A stretch of 64,000 nucleotides of DNA from Saururus chinensis (Eukaryota; Streptophyta; Magnoliopsida; Piperales; Saururaceae), in the NCBI GenBank assembly GCA_035235625.1, contig CP141146.1, forward strand, positions 40,097,709 through 40,161,708, in the 5' to 3' direction. The notes beneath the pieces are model-generated. The model was not told the DNA's origin. It did no database searches and was given only the letters and a program-made list of their open reading frames with translations. Positions 1 through 11,639 of this stretch are shown piece by piece. The position numbers and the translations under genes are program-made. The stretch's first letter is position 1, and each line of letters starts with the position of its first letter.

Positions 1-1487
1 TGTCAGACCATGACCTTGGGGATTGTGAGCTGTCTAACCCTTCTTCAGGTAATTAATTGTGTAACTTTACTTAGTATTTTAGTCACATATAATTCTTTAA
101 TTGTAATATTTATTATTATATTTTCTGACATAGTTATGGTCGTGGGAGCACTTACACGTTGGATGACCAAGTGCTAAGATGGGTCACTTGGTCAAGGGTG
201 CTCCATTAGGGGCGAGATAGGTTTTATTTATGTTTTCCACTTACTTTTTTAACAACAATTTATATACATATGTTGAACTTATTTTTTAAATTAACTCCTT
301 AAGGTAGAATGTTCAGAAAAAGAGAACCGAAAATCCACAAGGAGTACTCCGATTATACAGAAGGGAGTTAGACCACCAGCGACCATACCAGGTAATTTTA
401 TTTTTGTGTTAAACTTTTTAATGTAATAATTTTAATAAATTTCATCATTATTTAAACTAAATTATCTTTATATATTGTATAGATTATTTGGTAGCCGTAC
501 TCAGAGGATGTGTTGGCTGCGTTACCTATCCTATGCACGGATGGTCGAGAGGTGTGGCTATCTCGAACTCCGTTAATATGTTACGAGATTATAGAGATGT
601 ATGTGCCGGATCGTGTAATGCTCCAGTTTAACCTGGAGCAAGGGGTTGCACCTTCTATAGTCGAGTTTGTCCATCGCATCACTCGACAAGGCCGCCATAT
701 TACCAACTGGGCTATACATCATGCGTCGTATATTGCTCGATGGGAGGATAGGAGAGCCACTGTTATTAAAGGGGAGATGGCTATGACATTGCGAGATGTT
801 TGTAGTGGTTATATGCAGTGGTATTTATCGACAATGTATTTTACCGCACAATGATGTAGAGCAAATGATATATCAGCCTAGGGGAGCGTCTGAGGCAGCT
901 CTAGTAAGTCCAACTTTGTTAATTAAGGAATATATTATTTTTTAATTTTATTTTAATTATTTATCTAATATTTAATTTATTTTTTTATAGCTTCGTCTAG
1001 TTCGATGTACGGATGCGCATTTGACTAATGCACTTATCACCTGTACTTCGCGCGAGGACTTCTCAGCAGCATGTCAGTAGGTGATTAGAGAGTCTGATGA
1101 TGTCTTTTGCAGCTTGCCACTGCTTCATTCGGTGATCATGGATTTTCATTGAGATTATCCAGTCGACAAGGCCGCTCAACGTAGCTAGTGCGCTCTTCAT
1201 GCCCTGATATTCCATCATCAGCAGCAGCGTATAGATCTCCTCCAGGTTCATTATTTTCGGACACTGCACATGTAGCTTAGCCAACTCGTGTTGTACCATC
1301 TATTACTTATGCTGAGCCGGAGCTGGAGCCGTAGCCGGAGCCGTACTTGGAGTCGCAACCCAAGCCTGAGACTGAGCCAGAGCCACAACCACAGCTACAG
1401 TCAGAGCCACAGCCAGAGCTAGAGGTAGATCATGAGGAGCTCGTATACCACCGTCGAGGACGAGGTCGAGGACGTAGGAGATTATGA
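1..1487 (+). pseudogene. Plant mobile domain (PMD, MAIN-like) gene of MULE 1, partial and frameshifted
   Basis: Transposon-borne gene of the PMD family, whose host members include MAIN and MAIL1. The best exon (about 484-850) reads PYSEDVLAALPILCTDGREV, then RTPLICYEIIEMYVPDRVM and HITNWAIHHASYIARWEDRR, all PMD-like. The frame breaks near 840, where the related copy at 42.7 kb reads on into NVEQMTYQPRGASEAT; here the matching text (DVEQMIYQPRGASEAA) is in another frame. The 3' exon (about 991-1487) encodes a Glu-Pro-rich repeat followed by HRRGRGRGRR and a stop. The upstream exon at 1-48 matches a residue run (SxHDLxDCxLxxPSS) of the second copy. Several stops and unclear introns suggest decay. 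The function of PMD proteins in transposons is not settled. Confidence 0.65.
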
Positions 1488-1684
1488 TATTACTTTTTTT
1501 ATATGTTTATTTTAAACTAAATATTTTTTTGACTTGTGATGTAATATATTTGATACTCGTCTATGATTTACTTTAATGTTATATTTGTTATGCATGGAAT
1601 GGGTGGAATGAATGCAATTGTGTATGTTTTGAATGAATGAACATGGACAGGTGATAAAGTTAGTTTTAAATAGTTTTTTTTAAA

Positions 1685-1860
1685 AAAATTATTTTGATTT
1701 CGTCATTTAGAACGACGAAATTAGTATTATTGCTGACTGAATGCCGAAACGGGACAAGTGTAGCAGTTTCGTCGTTCAGAACGACGAAACCGGGTCAAGA
1801 TACAACGGTTTAAAACTAATTTTGTCCTTCTAAATGACAAAATTAACTTAAAAACTAAAA
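1685..1860. repeat. Subterminal palindromic repeats of MULE 1
   Basis: Three imperfect palindromic units follow one another: GATTTCGTCATTTAGAACGA.., GTTTCGTCGTTCAGAACGAC.., and AATTTTGTCCTTCTAAATGA... Each has arms like TTTCGTC / GACGAAA around a short centre. The same kind of unit occurs just inside both ends of the MULE at 41395-48165, so these are likely family-specific subterminal repeats, possibly transposase binding sites (inference). Confidence 0.6.
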
Positions 1861-1955
1861 AAAAAACCACGTATGCGTCAGGTAGAACACCACTTTAAAA
1901 AATATTTTCTAAAGTAGTTTATTTTGGTAAATATTTATTATTATTATTATTTATA

Positions 1956-2640
1956 TCTTCATGTTGATGAAATTGACGATTATTCTTACTACCCAACAAT
2001 TGTTTTAATCTTACAAGGAAGTCTTTATTGTTTTTTACTAAGACTAAACATTTGATAATATTATAAATATTTTTAAATTTCAGACCAAAAATATCCTATG
2101 ATTTTGCTTAAATTAAATTTGTATTAAAATATAAATTATTTATAAATAAAGAATTTGATCCTGCATGACTCAAATGTGATTTTATCAAGACGTTGAGCTA
2201 ACTCGGCTCCATAGCTTTAGGAATCGAGTTTGAGCCTTGAATTTTGAAATATAGGTGTATCCATCATATAGATAACAAAAGGTGTAGAGTAACAAGATCT
2301 AATATTCTTGTTCAGTGTTTGGTGGTCGGAAGTAACTAACTCAACTTTGATGCCCTTCTAAAAAGAAAATTATGCAACAATGAATTATTTCAACAATTTT
2401 AAGATCCCTGTCACAAGGATTCTGTTACCTTACATAAAAAAATCTTAGTGCTTGAAATATAGTGGAAGAGAGTTGTTTGCTAAGAACCAGGTGCATCAGC
2501 ATCACTCATTTCAAAACTTTTATAAGTATCTGAATTCAGCTCATTTTGTGCGACGATTTCTAGTATAATCTTAATTGGAATCAATCGGTTTACCAATCCT
2601 AACAGAGTAGAGAAAGTCGGCCACCCACAGTACATTATCT
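1956..2640. other. Intergenic AT-rich DNA upstream of the lipid transfer protein gene
   Basis: No coding potential or recognisable element is visible. The right end holds the proximal promoter of the LTPG gene. Confidence 0.5.
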
Positions 2641-2669
2641 TATTTTGTCACGATCTCCACATCCGTCTC

Positions 2670-2677
2670 TATAAAAA
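2670..2677 (+). promoter_or_regulatory. TATA box of the LTPG gene
   Basis: TATAAAAA in the context CTCTATAAAAACC lies about 150 bp before the start codon, which leaves a plausible 5' leader of about 120 bp. Position and context fit a plant core promoter. No transcript evidence is available. Confidence 0.6.
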
Positions 2678-2822
2678 CCTTCCCTCGGCAGTCAGCATCT
2701 CCCACTCAAGCCAAGCCACTTAGGAGCACTAGCAACCATCTTATACACTTTGAGAGCATGGTTGAGTTATAACTATTTTTCGGCAAGTCGAGAAACTCTC
2801 CTAGTTCCCACGGAGGATTGAT

Positions 2823-3718
2823 ATGGCCATTAAAGGATTGGAGATGAGCACTGCAGTCATGGCCATGGTGGTGGTGGCTGCACTTTGGTCAGGCGCCAGC
2901 GCACAAACAGGCTGCACCTCTGCAATAGCCAGCCTCTCGCCGTGCCTGGGCTTTGTCACCGGCAATACTTCGACCCCATCTTCATCCTGCTGCACCCAGC
3001 TTGCTAGCGTCGTCAGTTCCCAAGTGAGGTGCCTCTGCACGGTTCTCAATGGCAGTGCAGCGGCAGCCATTGGGTTGCCCATTAACCAGACTCAGGCAAT
3101 TGCCCTCCCTGGAGCTTGCAACCTTCAGACACCACCAATGAGCCAATGCAATGGTTTTCTTCGTTTTCTGCATTATTGTGTTTATACGTTTGAACCAAGT
3201 TAATAAATACGGAGTACATATTGAATCACTAGTGCTATTGTGATGTGTGGTCAGCCGTGGTGGGAGCACCGGCAGCAGCTCCATCAGAATCTCCATCAAC
3301 ATCACCACCTTCGACAACTACACCTTCCGTAACCACCCCTCCAGCTCAACCATCAAAGCCATCTGTTCCAAGCGTTCCATCAGGTATTCATCTGCTTCAG
3401 TTCAATGTACAACTGATTCACACTCAGTTATTTTTATTTTCAATGTTTCTGATCCAAAATCAGAATGAGAATTGGTAAAAACTTATGCAGAAACCCATCA
3501 AAACCGTTTAGATATACTCCATATAGTATGAGATCCGTTTGAAATCCTTGTTAATCATGTGCAAGTTAAATGCAGGAAACGGGTCAACGACCGTCCCTAA
3601 CAAAGGCGTTAAGACATCGGCTGCAAGGGGTGCCTCTAATTTGCTACATGTACCTCTGTTTTGCTTCATGCTCTTTTTTGCCTCATACGCTTCCACCCTC
3701 AGCGGCAGCGCCTTCTGA
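2823..3718 (+). CDS. GPI-anchored non-specific lipid transfer protein (LTPG type), 3 exons
   Basis: Exons are 2823-3153, 3255-3383 and 3576-3718, each junction GT..AG, giving 200 residues. The chosen ATG opens a signal peptide (about residues 1-27, ending ALWSGASAQ). The eight-cysteine motif follows in order: GC, SPC, CC, CLC (the CxC), GAC and SQC. Next comes a Pro/Ser/Thr-rich linker encoded by exon 2 (ESPSTSPPSTTTPSVTTPP), then small residues (SAARGASN) and a hydrophobic tail (LLHVPLFCFMLFFASYAS), as expected for GPI attachment. Family knowledge: LTPGs sit on the outer plasma membrane and help export cuticular wax and other lipids. Without splicing, exon 1 would read through to a stop at 3203 and lose the linker and anchor. 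No similar gene is adjacent. Confidence 0.9.
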
Positions 3719-4149
3719 TATATGATCAGCGTCGGTTGTTTGTTTCTCTGTTTGTGATTTCCCAGCAGCTAGCTCTTCTGGATACTTTACCATTCTACAT
3801 TTGTTCCGGTTTGTTCTGCCCCTTGTAACTGGTTGGCGTGTATGAGATTTCTTTCACTACGTTTGTGATCTTATCTCAGTGAATTTAATTTATTGTACTT
3901 TTTCACCATTTTCAAATGATCCACCAACGAACTTAATTAGTCAAAACGGCCAACAAAAGGGAACAATATCTATTAACTTGAATCAAATATAGTCAACAAA
4001 AGAAAAAAGAAAAAAGAAAAAAGAAAAAAGAAAAAAGAAAAAAGAAAATGCGGCAGCACACTCACGCTGGCCTATGCCCTTCAAACAATACCGAATTTTA
4101 ATCAGCCCGTCGCTTGCATAAAGCAGTGAACTTAATAAGAGAACGTTGA
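3719..4149. other. 3' flank of LTPG with an (AAAAAAG)n microsatellite
   Basis: Noncoding DNA holding the presumed 3' UTR and terminator region of the LTPG gene. At about 3999-4048 there is a microsatellite with a 7-bp unit AAAAAAG repeated about seven times. Nothing else is recognised before the GNAT duplication block begins. Confidence 0.6.
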
Positions 4150-4819
4150 AGGCAAATATACACCGATTTGTTTCCTCAATTGTGAAAAACATCTATTTTA
4201 ATTTTAGGCGTTCCTTTACTTGGACCTTTGGCACAGAATATTGTGCCTACCAAGTTTATCAATTTATGATTGATAAGAAATACTATCCATTTAAAATTTC
4301 TTTACTCTTAACCTAAGGAACATAGGAAAATTTCTCAATCTATTCAAGTTTTTGCTTCATCACAAGGTTTCATAACTTTTGTATGATATTAATATGTTTT
4401 TGTGGGTCTTTTACATCATGCGTATCCAAATACAGCAACAACCGGAAGAAAGACCGTCCTATTCTGCAAGAAATTCCCACCCCTGTTGAATTTCTTTTTT
4501 ATTTCTGATAAGTATTTCTTCAGCCGAAAATGAGTTCTTCAACAATAAGATGGGTAGAATAAAAAAAAAGTAGCTTTATGGTTTGTTATTCAAACTTGCA
4601 AAAGCAACGAATAATCAACAATTGCAGACAACAATTTTAATTAAATTTGTATATACTCTGAATTTCTAAAGTCAATCAATCCACAAGGCAAGCAGCAACA
4701 AATGACAGTAGGCCGAACAGAGCACTTGATGGGAAAAAACAACAAGAAGAAGAAGACGAAAGGGGAAAGGCCATAAAAATAAGTAGCCCGTAATTGGCCA
4801 TGATGACGAAGAAGAAGGT

Positions 4820-5335
4820 TCACAGGACCTGAGGCTTGGGATCCGTGGATAGGAAGCTATACATGACCATGTCCCGAGTCCTCCCTTTGCGGTTACAGTA
4901 CTTCCTGAGGATCCCCTCCTTCTGGAAGCCGGCCTTCTCTAGGACCTTCTGCGAGGCAGGGTTATCCACGTCCACCAGAGCCTCCACCCTCTCCAGGTGA
5001 GGCCACTCCTCGAACACCGACGAAACCACCATCTTCACTGCCCGCGTGGCGATGCCCCGACCCCAGTGGGCGGACGCCAGCACGTAGCCGAGCTCGGCAC
5101 GGCAGCCATCGTCGCCGGAGCCTGGGGAGAGGGAGATGGCACCGACGGGGCGGCCAGCGAGGCAGATGGCCCGGAACCAGGGGTGGGGAAGGACCTGATC
5201 CTTGATGAAGTCGAGCCCGGCCTCTTTGGAGGTATAGGTTTCCCACCTGCAGAAGCGGGACACCCTCTCGTCGGTCGCCCACACCATGAAATCGTCGACG
5301 TCCGACATGTCCAGCGGCCGCAGGGAGACAGACAT
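4820..5335 (-). CDS. GNAT-family N-acetyltransferase (RimJ/RimL-like), copy A
   Basis: Intact single-exon gene of 171 residues. A longer reading frame runs upstream to 5422, but the ATG at 5335 (MSVSLRPLDMSDVDDFMVWA) begins the typical Acetyltransf_3 start and is shared exactly with copy B. The upstream extensions of the two copies differ. The core GNAT fold is visible: PHPWFRAICLAGRPVGAISL (strands 2-4), the acetyl-CoA loop HWGRGIATRAVK at residues 90-101, then VDVDNPASQKVLEKAGFQKE with the conserved Asn-Pro/Ser and the beta-bulge AGF. Such proteins transfer acetyl groups from acetyl-CoA to amines or protein N-termini; the substrate cannot be inferred. It lies alone on this strand. A second copy is at 15873-16388. 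Confidence 0.88.
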   Translation of the reverse strand: MSVSLRPLDMSDVDDFMVWATDERVSRFCRWETYTSKEAGLDFIKDQVLPHPWFRAICLAGRPVGAISLSPGSGDDGCRAELGYVLASAHWGRGIATRAVKMVVSSVFEEWPHLERVEALVDVDNPASQKVLEKAGFQKEGILRKYCNRKGRTRDMVMYSFLSTDPKPQVL

Positions 5336-5542
5336 TTCCGCCTGACAAGAGCCGATTCCACCACTGCTGTGGCTTAATTCGCCCGAATCAAAATGAAACT
5401 CACAAATCACCAGCGATAGCAAGCATTATTACTCTCAAAACGGGCAAGGTTTAATTGATCGTCAAGCCCACCACTGTTGACTACTAATGCGGGCTGGCGG
5501 ATTCGTATTTCGGAGCGATGATGCATCGTAAAATATGCGGGT

Positions 5543-5990
5543 TGGGGTGCATCTCGGTTCCAGCGGTTTATGTAGAAATTGAACCGAACTAAATTTAAGA
5601 ACCGAGATATAGAAACCGAATTGAATTAAAATATAAAAATTAAACCAAATCGATATAGGAATTGAAACTGAATAAAAATATTTTAATTAAATTATTTTAA
5701 TAAATTAAAATCAGGTAGATATAATATAAAATTATCAACCTTGCAACTTAAGTCATTTATCATACACATTTTTATATAAAAATTTAATTTTTTTCCTTAA
5801 AACCGAACCAAATTGAAATTACTCTAATCAAACTGATTTGGTTATGTTTCGATTTTTTTTTCTTAAAACCGAACTGAACTGAAATTCATTTGTGTTTTTT
5901 TATAAGAATTGAACCGAAACCGAATCAGGAACCGAACCGAACCGCTAAATTTCGGTTCGATTTGGTACTAGTTTTCTAGTGCAGCCCTAT
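5543..5990. mobile_element. Non-autonomous hAT-like element in the GNAT-A upstream region
   Basis: A 448-bp insertion is flanked by the direct repeat ATGCGGGT (5535-5542 and 5991-5998; the match can be extended to ATATGCGGGT). The ends are imperfect inverted repeats (TGGGGTGCA / TGCAGCCCTA), typical of hAT elements. The interior is AT-rich with many GAACCGAAC-like motifs in both orientations. Block B has an uninterrupted site reading AAAATATGCGGGTGAGAC, which acts as a pre-insertion allele. There is no coding capacity. It lies about 210 bp upstream of the GNAT-A start codon. Confidence 0.85.
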
Positions 5991-6255
5991 ATGCGGGTGC
6001 AACTCTTTTGACTCTTATTTTTTTACCCTCAAACCCGCGAATTGTAATCTCGTGCACCTTTGATGAAGCCATGACAACTAACCATGTATTTATTATGTGG
6101 TCTAAAAAAAGACGTTCTTAAATGCTAAGTTATGTAGGTGAGACCATGTATAAACCGGAATGGTTAGCTCTTATGGCTTCACCAGATTGTCCCTCATGAA
6201 GCTTCATAGGGGATTACAATCTGACAGTAGTAAGTGTAACGCCACACCCATTGTA

Positions 6256-7195
6256 AAGAAAAAAAATGATTTTCATCGTTCTGCATGCGAAGTGTACCTC
6301 GTAGAGAGGGAATTGGCGGGCAGCCCACAACGGAGATTGGAGAGGTCAAAAAGAGAGTTTTTGACTTGGCTTCAATGTCTAAGTGGGTACCATTTGCCAA
6401 CGAAACTATAGCCCAAAGTTAGAGGGGAGAGGCAATGGCGGAGGCCACATAGGCAAAGATAAAGGTGTGGGATGCATCTGAGTATGTGTGGAAATCCATG
6501 GCCAGCAAGAGCTCTGTCCATTCTACAACGCTTATATATTGTTATTTCCCGTCAATATGAAGGAGAGAGGTTGGAGGGGCATGGAGGGAGGCTGAAGGAG
6601 AAGAGAGAAGTTGAAGGGGTGGGGGGTCTCCCAAGTGCATGGGTATGTGACCTAGTAGCACCCTCACACTAAAAAATAAAGTATGTACTAATCTAAACCC
6701 TATTATTGGGGTGTTGTGGACGGGTATCCACAATGGCCTATCAGTCGGGGAAGGGGAAGGAAGTGGCGCAAGATAGTCCGGGAAGGGAAGAGGGAGCGGC
6801 ATGGCTGCTGGACAGGAGGGAGAGGCAAGTGAGAAGAGAAGATAATTAGACAAGAAATAGACTAACTAGTGGGCTAACTAATAGGCACCTAAGGCCCATT
6901 AACTTAATTAAAAGAAAATCATTAATAACCCTAATTAACCTCTTGACCTAAATGCCTTTATTAAACAATGACATAATTAAAACCTATTATACTATCACGT
7001 GGACCCCACTGATAGACCCTTAGGACGTTCACAACATGGGGCTGTTATTAAGGAAAATATGAGGTCTAAACAGTCACACCTTTTTCTTAGGAGGCTATCA
7101 AAAAAGAAGTTTAAGGAGAACAACAAAAGGGATTTAATCCTTATTTGAGCCTCACCATGACATGACTAGAAAATATATTATATAATTTAAAACAA
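6256..7195. other. Noncoding, probably decayed LTR or other repeat
   Basis: The interval has no convincing gene. Its left edge, TGTAACGCCACACCCATT at about 6236, looks like the start of a gypsy LTR, and a diverged version (TGTAACGCTACACC) stands at the end of duplication block B. No matching end or target duplication was found, so the class stays open. Confidence 0.35.
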
Positions 7196-7199
7196 CTCT

Positions 7200-8170
7200 C
7201 GTGCCTGGTATGGTTGCTTAACTGCTTGTCTTACACACCAAGGCTATTGAAGGGGTGGAGTGACATTGCTTGTCAAATATAAGAATAGAGATGTCATTAT
7301 TGCTCGTTTATGTGGATGACATAGTTTTTGGTTTCACGAAAGGCAACTTAGTATTTAACTTGCAGAGAAAATATAGTCTAAATTTGAAATGAGCATGGTT
7401 GGAGAGCTCATTTTCCTATTGGGCTTACAAAGTAAGTAGGCTTGCTCTAGGATCTTTATTTCTCAAACTAAATTTATAAAGGATTTGGTGAAGAAGTTTA
7501 GCTTAATCAATAAAAGGGCATGGAGTACACTAGTGAGTTGTATAACTAAACTATCAAAGGATGCTTCAGGTTAGTCTATTGATCAAATTTTATATAGAAG
7601 CAAAGGTATTTTATTGTATTTAAGTGTTAGTAGACCAAATATTATTCATAGTATTGATATTTGTTCTCGATTTTAGTTTGCACCCAAAGAATCTTGCCTT
7701 AAGTTTTGTAAAATACATTATTTGTTATATCCATGGGACATATGATTTTGGTATGTAGAATACCTTCTTACTTCTTTTGAATTAGTTGATATGCCGATGC
7801 ATACTAGGCTCATCAAATAGATGATAGAAAGATTACCTTTTGTGGTTGTTTTTATTTAGGAAATTACCTGGTTTCTTGGTTAAGTAGAAAGTAAAACAAA
7901 GTAGCACTATCCACAACTAAGGCAAAGTATGCTGTTGTTGGTAGCTCATGCACTCAATTGTTATGGACGAAACAAATGTTGTCTAATTATGGTGTGACAC
8001 AACATATCCTTACTATTTTCTTGGATAATCTCATTGCAATTATGATGTCCAAAAATCATGTTTTGCATTATAGAACAAAACATAATTATATTCAAAATCA
8101 TTTCTTCATAGATTTGGTAGAACAAAATATTGTTAATCTACAACATACTTGCACTAAAGATCAACTATAG
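7200..8170 (+). pseudogene. Ty1/copia pol remnant (reverse transcriptase and RNase H)
   Basis: Conceptual translation with frame shifts and stops gives the copia reverse transcriptase core LLVYVDDIVFGF (about 7295-7335), then ELIFLLGLQ, and further down the RNase H part: a diverged YADADYAG-like run, NYLVSWLSRKQ, STTKAKYAVV, TQLLWTKQML and HNYIQNHFFI. The last stretch is open for 70 residues (7958-8170). The order matches the 3' part of copia pol on the plus strand. Many in-frame stops show it is dead. The element is cut further on by the solo LTR at 9281. Confidence 0.75.
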
Positions 8171-9942
8171 ATACATTCATCCATTTTATAAAATCTATTA
8201 GGTTTACCTATTAAAACATATGTGGGCATATATTATATTATTTTAGTAAATAAAATAATATCAAATTGATGTATAATTTGAGTTATGAGTTATATCGGTT
8301 GCTGCTCAAGATCACATGGTGAAGATGAAGTAGAATACAAGACTTAGAATTATTTTGGCAGGTAAAAACACGCACACACATCACATCACATGTTTGAGAT
8401 GTTGGGATTATCATATTAGAGTGTGAGAAAGAGTGTTAGAGACATTTTGAATGAAAATTATGTTTTTCAAAGGGTTGATCGACCATGAATACTGTTTGCA
8501 AAGTTTTCTAGGAACTTAATCGAATGATCAGTAGGTGGTGAGATCGATTAGTATGCTGATCATAGGGATATAAAAGTTTTAATGATCAAACACTTGCTTA
8601 ACGAATTAATCACATTTGGATCAAAAGGAGTCTAGTAACTTAAACGAATGATTGCTTTGTCAAATAATTAATCACACATAGCCGGATAGACTCTAGTAAC
8701 TTAATTGATTGATCATTTTGAAGAAAGGATAGAACGATTGAGTGTCTGCATTCACAAATAATAGTGAATGATAGATTGTCCTATGGAAAGATTGATCGCT
8801 TTAATGCGTAATTTTCTTAAATAGGCTATTTTGAGTAGAATTAGATTCTTATTATAAGTCTAACACATAAACCAACTTATTTATCGATTTAAGCGGTCTT
8901 TTGGATGTGGGAAAATGAGAGGCAATCCATTATTAATATAGATAGAGATTGGTGAGTTTATTGTATTGAGTTTTGAGTGGCTACTACTTTTCTTTGGTAA
9001 CATGTTTTGAAGATCAATTAAATTACTCAACAAGTGATCCTTCAATTGTTCTTTTCATGAATAATTATTGCAAATTTATTCACAACAATAATGTACAACA
9101 ATTGCTGGAGGAGTTTTTTTATAAAAGGACCTTGAAGAAGTTTTGAATATCTAAATGAAGAGGGCTTTGATTGGTGTCTATGCTATTGAAGAAAGACAAA
9201 GATCAAACTCAAAGGGAAAACCATTAAGGAGGTGCCTTGGTGGCTAACAAACCATTGAAGAAGGGATTTCTAGTGAGTTGTGTCACGCCCCGGCGATGCT
9301 TGACCCGAGCCGAACCCGGTTCAAGGGCCAGTCAAGCGCGCGGGGGCAACGAAGGGAGATTGAGAAACGCTTTAGCGGAAGACTTAACCCTAACCATAGG
9401 CGATTAACTGAATTACGGAGTACGCACAATCCTTTGAGCAAGAGTAAATAAGAAGGAAAGAAAGAGTGTTGCTTATCACAAAGTAAACAACTAATCTCAA
9501 ACCCACATGCTTAGTTAACTAAAGCCCACACTGGCTCAAATAAGTCTTAAGCAAACATAACTGTAAAATGTGACATAAATCCAAAACAAAGAACCTTACA
9601 CAAAGGTCCTAAACATAAGCATAAAACCAAAGAAGATAAGTCACACAACGATCTCCATGATCACATCCAAGTCATCTCCGACCCTTCCTTAAAGAGGAGA
9701 TTCTGTCCATCTCCGTGTCGCACCACATAGCCCCAAAACAAAATACAAGAAAGAGGGGTGAGTTTAACAAACTCAGCAATAGTTTTTAATATCACTACCA
9801 ACATCGAAAACATGATAGCATAGCAATATAATCATTCAGATCAAAGGTTGGCAAGGTGCAGCATTTTCTGATCACACATACACATCATCTAAAACTGCAT
9901 CATAGTACATAATCCACATAATTTTATTCTCATCATAAACCT

Positions 9943-10215
9943 TGCATGAATGTATCTCTAACATACATATCCCATCATGCATCATATCAAAATCAAACTG
10001 CATGGATGTATCTCTAACATATATATTCCCACATGCATCACATCATAATCAACCTGCATAGATGTATCTCTAACATACATATTCTCACATGCATCACATC
10101 ATAATCAACCTGCATGGATGTATCTCTAACATACATATTCCCACATGCATCACATCATAATCAACCTGCATGGATATATTTCTAACATACATAATCCATC
10201 ATGCATCATATTATA
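9943..10215. repeat. 56-bp tandem repeat inside LTR B1
   Basis: The unit begins TGCATGGATGTATCTCTAAC and carries ACATACATAT and ATGCATCACATCATAAT. Starts at 9999, 10055, 10111 and 10167 give an exact 56-bp period, with about five copies including edges. The related LTR B2 holds a 55-bp version with more copies. Confidence 0.9.
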
Positions 10216-11582
10216 ACAACATCCATCAAGGAGTAATCACACGTTGGTGTCACACAGACGGGACATAGACAAGACCACGAAGGCGTGTCAAGGTCCAAAA
10301 TTCTACACAAGAATTCAAGAAAGATCGGGGTTGTCAATCCCTAAAAATCTGCTCGCCCTGAATGATCCTGGCCAAGGATGTCCTATTCTCACACAGAGAA
10401 TCTAGAGCAGGGGTGTTCGCTCAGGGACATCTCTTGCGGATGGAAGAGCCCAGTTCTCAGAAAGAGAACCCTAGAACACGTGGTAGCGGGTGCACACGGC
10501 ATACCACATTGGATTTCTAGGGTCCAGATGACACTTATAATAACATTCTCACAATCTGCAAGACAAGTACACAACTCATCCCCACATAATTTCATTTAAT
10601 TAGACTCAACCCGGGGAGTACACTCGTTCCACACAGGAACTCAAATCAAAATATGTCCTTTCGGACCAATCAACTTACGATTAATCCACGACCGATCAAT
10701 CCGGCACACAATTTCACCACATTGCATCCAATCGGTCAAATTCAATTAGCCTCGATAAAGCCTCAATTGGAAATCCATTTTCATGATGCATACAGCATGG
10801 TACATACGTGGGCAAGACATACATGAATCCTAATCCATTATAAGTGCTCTCATCAGCCCCTAATGCATCATTTATAATCACAATATCAAGCTTCAACATC
10901 ATCATTTAACCCCCATATGTGTGTGTGTGTAACTAGTAGAAGCATTTCACACAATGCATGTCAACATGCTTGAAATTAAACTCATTGCCACACTACACAT
11001 GTGAATTACCATCTAAACATGAATTCCAGTGGAAATCATAGGAGAAGAAACGTTGAAATCATGACTCAAATTAAAACTCAACCACAAAGGTTAAACACAT
11101 ATAAGATCATTCATTTCATCCTTGAGTCACGACATTCACCAACATCCACACATCAATTAACTACATTCTATCATTACAAATCAGTCCATTAATAGGTTGT
11201 AGTTCTACTGAAAACATGCTTAATCAAAGGGAGTCAATCATTCATAATTTCAAGATGACAATTCCAACATCATGCCACAAACATAAGCTATTTCACAAAT
11301 CTCTAAGCATATATCTCAACTCCATAACCTCAATAGCATGTATTTCCAGTAGCATAATATAGCTTAAAACACTCCACATTCATGTAAAATTGGTAAGCTA
11401 AAGTAGAATCATCAAAATAAACATCATGCATTAGAACACAAATCTGCTATGTATCCGTTCAAACGCCCTTTAGACCGTTCGATCGGCAAAACATAAAAAT
11501 TTAAAATTCACAGTTTGGCCGTTCGAACGCCTAGCAAGCTGTTCGATCAGCTGAACTGGAAAACTGTTGTTCTGACAGTGTT

Positions 11583-11639
11583 GCCGTTCGAACGCCCAGA
11601 AGGGCCGTTCGAACGCCCAGAAGGGCCGTTCGAACGCCA
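11583..11639. repeat. 21-bp tandem repeat with palindromic core in LTR B1
   Basis: Three units of GCCGTTCGAACGCCCAGAAG with starts at 11583, 11604 and 11625. The core CGTTCGAACG is a perfect palindrome. Isolated, mutated units occur nearby (11518) and in B2 (32199-32290). Confidence 0.85.

Larger units (their letters stand above)
1..1955 (+). mobile_element. MULE DNA transposon, right-hand part (element 1, truncated by window start)
   Basis: This is the distal part of a Mutator-like element. It is recognised by a plant mobile domain gene, subterminal palindromes of the form TTTCGTC..GACGAAA at 1685-1860, and a terminal segment (about 1885-1955, CACTTTAAAAAATATTTTCT) that resembles the terminal inverted repeats of the complete MULE at 41395-48165 in inverted orientation. 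The transposase would lie left of base 1. The exact right end and target duplication cannot be fixed because the other end is missing. The family assignment rests on the second copy, where the transposase is visible. Confidence 0.7.
4150..6255. repeat. Segmental duplication, block A (carries GNAT copy A)
   Basis: This block aligns in the same orientation with 15216-16925. Similarity starts near GGCAAATATACACC and ends near the GTGTAACGC..ACACC segment. By eye, about 4440-5390 (3' flank plus coding region) differs at only about 1 %. The outer left part (4200-4430) shows roughly 8 % differences, and the upstream side (5390-5520) has indels. Block A is longer because of a 448-bp insertion at 5543-5990 that block B lacks. 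Confidence 0.9.

Noticed and set aside
4997..5377. Plus-strand and other overlapping frames over the GNAT genes (also 16050-16433)
   Set aside because: They are shadows of the GC-rich GNAT coding sequence; only the minus frame shows a protein family.
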